This document shows positions 23,729 through 27,237 of a stretch of 27,237 nt of DNA, in pieces; the stretch's first letter is position 1, and every line of letters starts with the position of its first letter. Origin of the DNA: CAZJPS01 sp964548055 (GTDB lineage Bacteria > Patescibacteriota > Gracilibacteria > Peribacterales > Peribacteraceae); NCBI GenBank assembly GCA_964548055.1, contig CAZJPS010000012.1, positions 1 through 27,237 of the forward strand. Direction: 5' to 3'. The notes beneath the pieces were generated by a model, which was given only the letters and a program-made list of their open reading frames with translations, did no database searches and had not been told where the DNA came from. Made by a program: the position numbers and the translations under genes.

Positions 23729-23757
23729 TTGCCCTTCTACGTAGGCCTCCTTACACT
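23729..23757 (+). promoter_or_regulatory. Leaderless promoter of the GDP-mannose 3,5-epimerase gene
   Basis: TTGCCC (23729-23734), a 17-base spacer, TACACT (23752-23757), 6 bases and then the ATG at 23764. It lies in the 85-base spacer between this gene and the divergent neuB, for which I see no clear promoter. Confidence 0.5.
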
Positions 23758-23763
23758 CCCCAT

Positions 23764-24738
23764 ATGCCTTCAGAAAAAGTACTCGTCACAGGCGCAGGCG
23801 GTTTTATTGGTCATCATTTGGTGAAATATTTAAAGGACAAAGGATATTGGGTGCGTGGAGTGGATATTAAAGAACCGCAGTACGAAGCAACGAAAGCAGA
23901 TGATTTCCTGCTTCTGGATCTGCGCAGATGGGAGAATTGTTTAAAGGCCACCAAAGGCGTTGATCATGTGTACGCGCTGGCTGCAGATATGGGCGGCATG
24001 GGATTTATTTCGGCGCATCACGCGGAAATTTTGCACAATAACTCTCTTATTAATATTCATACGTTGGATGCAGCGCGCGAGAATGGAATAAAGCGTTATC
24101 TCTACACTTCATCAGCCTGCATCTACCCTGAATATCTCCAAACAGAAGCGAATGTGAAGCCGCTCAAAGAAGAAGATGCGTATCCCGCACAACCACAAGA
24201 TGCATACGGATGGGAAAAACTGATTTCGGAGCACTTGTGTAAACACTACCGAGATGACTACGGCATTGAAACGCGCATCGTTCGCTTTCATAATATCTTT
24301 GGGCCACTTGGTACCTGGGAAGGAGGACGAGAAAAAGCTCCAGCTGCCATGTGCAGAAAAGTGGCGATGGCAAAACTGACACAGAAGCCAGAAATTGAGA
24401 TTTGGGGAGATGGTGAGCAGACAAGGTCATTCTGTTATATCGATGACTGCGTAGAAGGAATCTATAAACTCATGATGAGCGACTTCCATGAGCCACTCAA
24501 TTTAGGCCAAGATCGCATGGTCACCATCAACGAACTTGCCGATATGGTGGCAGCAGCAGCCGAGTTTCCCATCCAAAAAAAGCATATTGATGGGCCCCAA
24601 GGAGTACGCGGACGAAATTCCGATAACACGAAGCTCAAGCAAGTGCTGAAGTGGGAACCGCAGATTTCGTTGGAAGAAGGCTTGCAGAGGACGTATAGGT
24701 GGATTGAAGGGCAGGTGAAAGAGAAAATTGGGAAGTAA
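23764..24738 (+). CDS. gme: GDP-mannose 3,5-epimerase
   Basis: This enzyme turns GDP-D-mannose into GDP-L-galactose and GDP-L-gulose, and is best known from plant vitamin C synthesis. The 324-residue protein has TGAGGFIG (9-16) for NAD. The signature ALAADMGGMGFI (71-82) follows, then SSACIYPE with Cys119 and DAYGWEKL with Tyr148 and Lys152. RFHNIFGPLGTWEGGREKAP carries Lys191, and the C-terminal stretch GVRGRNSDN completes the set. These residues line up one by one with the catalytic Cys, Tyr and two Lys of the plant enzyme as I recall its sequence. The frame is open upstream to 23569 but those residues overlap neuB and are not protein-like. A TACACT box 6 bases before the ATG sets the start. 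It is divergent from the neu operon. Confidence 0.9.
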   Translation: MPSEKVLVTGAGGFIGHHLVKYLKDKGYWVRGVDIKEPQYEATKADDFLLLDLRRWENCLKATKGVDHVYALAADMGGMGFISAHHAEILHNNSLINIHTLDAARENGIKRYLYTSSACIYPEYLQTEANVKPLKEEDAYPAQPQDAYGWEKLISEHLCKHYRDDYGIETRIVRFHNIFGPLGTWEGGREKAPAAMCRKVAMAKLTQKPEIEIWGDGEQTRSFCYIDDCVEGIYKLMMSDFHEPLNLGQDRMVTINELADMVAAAAEFPIQKKHIDGPQGVRGRNSDNTKLKQVLKWEPQISLEEGLQRTYRWIEGQVKEKIGK

Positions 24739-24764
24739 TTCACTAATAAAAACGTCATCCAGCG

Positions 24765-24850
24765 CAGCATGTCACCCCAAGAGCGCTCGTTTGGAGCGCG
24801 GTTGGCGAGTGCAATATCTGCGACGTTTTTCAGGAGGAGAAATACTTCTC
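24765..24850. repeat. Dispersed hairpin element, copy 2
   Basis: The element opens with CAGCATGTCACCC (24765-24777) and ends with GAGAAATACTTCTC (24837-24850), like the copy at 1103-1160. Its central hairpin is different: CCAAGAGCGCTC (24777-24788) pairs with GAGCGCGGTTGG (24794-24805) at 10 of 12 positions. The end word itself is a small palindrome (GAGAA/TTCTC). Both copies lie directly downstream of a plus-strand gene. Confidence 0.65.
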
Positions 24851-24986
24851 ATTGATGGTAGTCAGAGGGTCCAAGACACCTTGTTCGGTTTCTTAGACCC
24901 TCCGACACCTCCCAAATCTTCCTAACCGACCCTGGAGGGAGCTTCTCCGAGAGGCTCGAGGCTGGTGCACTTTCTTATTTAAAAAA
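24851..24986. repeat. Non-coding spacer with two further inverted repeats
   Basis: The 346-base gap between genes (24739-25084) holds no believable gene. Besides the flanking repeats it contains GAGGGTC (24865-24871) pairing with GACCCTC (24896-24902), with AGA/TCT extending the stem. It also contains a near-palindrome at 24939-24957 (GAGCTTCTC against GAGAGGCTC, one mismatch). No T-tract follows either, so terminator function is doubtful. Confidence 0.5.
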
Positions 24987-25030
24987 GACCTTTGTCCCCT
25001 TTTAAACCTTTGTCACTTTTGTCCCCTTTT
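24987..25030. repeat. CCTTTGTCCCC repeat, inverted partner of the 13632-13732 cluster
   Basis: CCTTTGTCCCC and two variants stand in a row. Bases 24995-25014 are the exact reverse complement of 13636-13655 (20 of 20). As in the other copy, a plus-strand gene with its own -10-like box follows. Confidence 0.75.
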
Positions 25031-25072
25031 ATTGTTTGAAATTTCCCTCTGTGTCTAGGGAGCTTCTCTCGC

Positions 25073-25078
25073 TAAAAT
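25073..25078 (+). promoter_or_regulatory. -10-like TAAAAT before the gene at 25085
   Basis: TAAAAT ends exactly 6 bases before the ATG. No -35 at normal spacing is evident. Confidence 0.5.
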
Positions 25079-25084
25079 CTCTCT

Positions 25085-25884
25085 ATGGAGCTCCTCAATA
25101 TTGGTTGCGGCAAACGGTTTCATTCTGCGTGGACGAATATTGATATTAAGCCTGCGGATCCGGCAGTGATGGCATGTAATATTTTGGAAGGTCTTCCATT
25201 TGATTCAAACTCGTTTGATGGCGTGTATCACTCCCATGTGCTGGAGCATCTGAGTAAGGCAGAAGGAGAACGGCTTTTGCGGGAATGTTTGAGAGTTCTG
25301 AAACCAAGCGGTGTTCTTCGCGTTGCGGTTCCTGATTTAGAACGGATTGCGCGTACATACTTGGAAAAGCTTGATGCTGCGGCGCAAAGGTCACCAGAGG
25401 CTGAGGCAGATTATGAATGGATGATGCTGGAGNNNNNNNNNNTCAAACAGTGCGTGAGAAGAGTGGAGGAGAAATGGCTTCGTATCTTCAGAAAGATCAC
25501 ATTCCCAATAAAGAATTTATTGTGCAGCGCTTAGGAGAAGAAGCGAAGGCATTACTGGATGCTCCAAAATCAAAGAGTGCGCGTCGATCACTTCCACTCA
25601 TGCAGAAGTTGAAGAAAGCCGTGCTCAAAAGCGTACTTGGCGAAAAGGGATTACGTGCGCTTGAAATTGGGAAATTCAGAATGGGAGGAGAGGTACACAG
25701 ATGGATGTACGACCGCCATTCTCTGGGTACATTGCTGCACACAGTTGGTTTTACAGATGCCCGAGTGACATCGCCAACAGATAGTTCCATTCAAGGCTGG
25801 AACAGCTACCATTTAGATACATTGCCTGATGGAACGGTGATCAAACCCGATTCTCTTTTTATGGAGGCAGTGAAACCCGCGTAA
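25085..25884 (+). CDS. SAM-dependent methyltransferase, split by a 10-N assembly gap
   Basis: The start reads MELLNIGCGKRFHSAWTNIDI, a compact class I methyltransferase whose motif I begins at residue 3. FDGVYHSHVLEHLSKAEGERLLRECLR and LRVAVPDLERIAR follow. The frame reaches YEWMMLE at the N run, and the protein resumes one frame over with QTVREKSGGEMASYL and continues to VKPA. Both halves clearly belong to one gene: the predicted-SAM-methyltransferase type of glycan clusters, where a MLE...DQ.VR.SGGEM stretch spans this point. The 10 N are therefore the wrong length, and removing two (or adding one) would restore the frame. The stop is followed after one base by the next ATG, so the two are coupled. 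Confidence 0.82.
25433..25442. other. Ten-base N run inside the methyltransferase gene
   Basis: The run lies between GAG and TCAAACAG within a conserved part of the gene. The two sides are in different frames, so the apparent frameshift is an assembly artefact rather than a mutation. Confidence 0.9.
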
Positions 25885-25885
25885 T

Positions 25886-27237
25886 ATGCCATCACTTCGG
25901 AGTATTTATAATCAGCGGCATAAATTAAAAGATCACTGGCAGATTTCCCGCGATCTCAGCCGTTTTCGAAAGGAGTGTGGTTTCCTGCAGGACATTTTTG
26001 CAAAAGCAGATCCAAAGAGAACAGTGCTCATTGTGAGCCTCACCGATTGGATTGCGCAGGTGAAAACCGAAATCATGTGGGCGGCTGCGATGGCAGAAAA
26101 AGGTCTTACGCCCATTATTCTTACTAATAGCAGTAATCGCTGGGCGCATAAATATTTCAAGGCAGCAGGGATTCACACTCTCGTCTTTTTTAATCAGATG
26201 ACCGATACCGCATGCGCGCATCTGCACTCGGATGATATCCAAAAGGCAGTATCTGCAGCTTCCTCTTTCCGAGGTCTCTTCGATTACAAAGATGTAGAAA
26301 TCGATACGGGGAGGCATGTGCTTTCTACCATTGTCCGTACTCTTCGCAGTGGACATGTATCGTTCACAGATCCCACTATTACTCCTCTTCTCAAGAACTT
26401 AATCATTCGCTCACTCGGAGCCGGTCATGCCGCTCGCGCACTTTTTTCAGACATCTCTCCAGAAGCAGTTCTTTTTCTGGAAAAAGGATACACACCGTAT
26501 GGCGAAGTGTTCGATTGCGCCGTCCACAAAGGCTTAAACGTGGTTCAGTATCTTCATTCTCACCGTGATGATTCGTATATCCTCAAACGTTACACAAAGG
26601 AGAACTTATATCAGCACGCGTTCTCTGTGGGTCCTGGTACGTGGGAGAAAGTACGAGAAGAATCGTGGAGTAAAGAACAGGATCTTGCATTTATGCAGGA
26701 ATTGAAGAAGAGTTACGAAGAAGGAACGTGGTTTAACAGGAAATTTCTCCTCAAAGGTAAGAAACTGAAAGCTCCAGAAGAAGTGCGTGCACAGTTAGGG
26801 CTTGATCCAAGCAAAAAAACTGCGGTGATTTTCTCTCATGTGCTGTGGGATGCCACCTTTTTCTACGGGAAAAGTCTCTTTGAAGATTACGAAGTGTGGC
26901 TGATAGAAACCGTGAAAGCTGCTTGCAAGAATGACAAAGTGAACTGGGTCATCAAGTTGCATCCGGATTACGTCTGGAAAATGAAACAGATGGGCGATAC
27001 CTCGCAGCCTCGCGATATCGTGGCGCTGGATGCAAATATTGGAAAGTTGCCTACTCACGTGCAGGTAGTAGCTCCCGATACCGATATCAGCACCTACTCG
27101 TTCTTTGCGATTACCGATTACTGCATCACTGTCCGTGGCACGATTGGTATCGAAACACCGTGCTTTGGAATCCCTGTGTTTACCGCAGGCACGGGCCGAT
27201 ATTCGGGTCTTGGATTCACCAATGATTCAGCGACCAA
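25886..27237 (+). CDS. Capsule polysaccharide biosynthesis-like (Capsule_synth type) protein, 3' end missing
   Basis: The frame is open from ATG 25886 to the window edge, 450 codons with no stop. The N-terminal part (TVLIVSLTDWIAQVKTEIMW, GLTPIILTNSSNRWAHKYF) is a Rossmann half. The C-terminal part has VIFSHVLWDATFFYGKSLFEDY, VIKLHPD (355-361) and RGTIGIETPCFGIPVFTAG (417-435). These are the hallmarks of the Kdo-transferase/capsule-synthesis and related GT-B enzymes (PF05159-like), in which the last motif contacts the donor. It should transfer a sugar, possibly from a CMP donor, which would fit the neu genes nearby. It starts one base after the methyltransferase stop, without a Shine-Dalgarno sequence. 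Confidence 0.75.
   Translation, partial: MPSLRSIYNQRHKLKDHWQISRDLSRFRKECGFLQDIFAKADPKRTVLIVSLTDWIAQVKTEIMWAAAMAEKGLTPIILTNSSNRWAHKYFKAAGIHTLVFFNQMTDTACAHLHSDDIQKAVSAASSFRGLFDYKDVEIDTGRHVLSTIVRTLRSGHVSFTDPTITPLLKNLIIRSLGAGHAARALFSDISPEAVLFLEKGYTPYGEVFDCAVHKGLNVVQYLHSHRDDSYILKRYTKENLYQHAFSVGPGTWEKVREESWSKEQDLAFMQELKKSYEEGTWFNRKFLLKGKKLKAPEEVRAQLGLDPSKKTAVIFSHVLWDATFFYGKSLFEDYEVWLIETVKAACKNDKVNWVIKLHPDYVWKMKQMGDTSQPRDIVALDANIGKLPTHVQVVAPDTDISTYSFFAITDYCITVRGTIGIETPCFGIPVFTAGTGRYSGLGFTNDSAT

Noticed and set aside
23569..23763. N-terminal extension of the GDP-mannose epimerase frame
   Set aside because: It overlaps neuB on the other strand. The Rossmann motif begins right after ATG 23764, where family members start.

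Overview
This 27.2 kb window is one long surface-glycan region from a bacterium. It encodes glycosyltransferases, methyltransferases, nucleotide-sugar enzymes, two large polytopic membrane proteins and an ABC exporter, with no housekeeping genes, RNA genes, CRISPR arrays or transposases that I can see. TGA is a normal stop at several gene ends (around 5697, 8590 and 11184), which argues against the UGA-glycine code of Gracilibacteria and Absconditabacteria. The striking lack of Shine-Dalgarno sites and the many hairpin repeats between genes would fit an uncultivated metagenome lineage such as Patescibacteria/CPR (Peregrinibacteria-like). That placement is a low-confidence inference. Two N runs (3685-3784 and 25433-25442) show that this is a scaffolded assembly.

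Layout. 1-1100 (+): end of a GT4 glycosyltransferase. 1101-1453: repeats plus a gene remnant. 1454-3636 (-): small membrane protein, a GT-A-like protein and a GDP-L-fucose synthase-like epimerase. 3884-11184 (+): FkbM-like protein, GtrB/DPM1-like GT2, a 651-residue membrane protein, two SAM methyltransferases and asparagine synthase AsnB. 11186-13579 (-): a tiny membrane ORF, a PMT-like GT-C protein and a methyltransferase. 13759-19736 (+): GT4, MsbA-like ABC exporter, small membrane protein, a glycosyltransferase resembling RGP/DUF288 proteins and another GT4-like protein. 19747-23678 (-): a neuB-neuC-neuA cassette for a CMP-nonulosonic acid, ending in a D-2-hydroxyacid dehydrogenase. 23764-27237 (+): GDP-mannose 3,5-epimerase, a methyltransferase broken by an assembly gap, and a capsule-synthesis-like protein that runs off the window.

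How the genes fit together. The window can supply GDP-sugars (fucose-type and galactose/gulose-type) and a CMP-activated sialic-acid-like sugar. It can transfer sugars in the cytoplasm (GT4, GT2, GT-A) and from lipid-linked donors (GT2 feeding the two polytopic proteins). It can decorate them (FkbM-like protein and four other methyltransferases, possible amidation by AsnB) and export them (ABC transporter). The final structure cannot be read from sequence.

The most unusual signal is not a protein. Fifteen of seventeen gene starts that are not coupled to an upstream gene carry a -10-like TANNNT hexamer 6 to 9 bases before the start codon, nine of them at exactly 6, and almost no start has a Shine-Dalgarno sequence. 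This is the layout expected for leaderless mRNAs. Several start codons below were chosen with this rule. The second theme is a set of hairpin-forming dispersed repeats in nearly every larger spacer, including at the edges of the scaffold gap.
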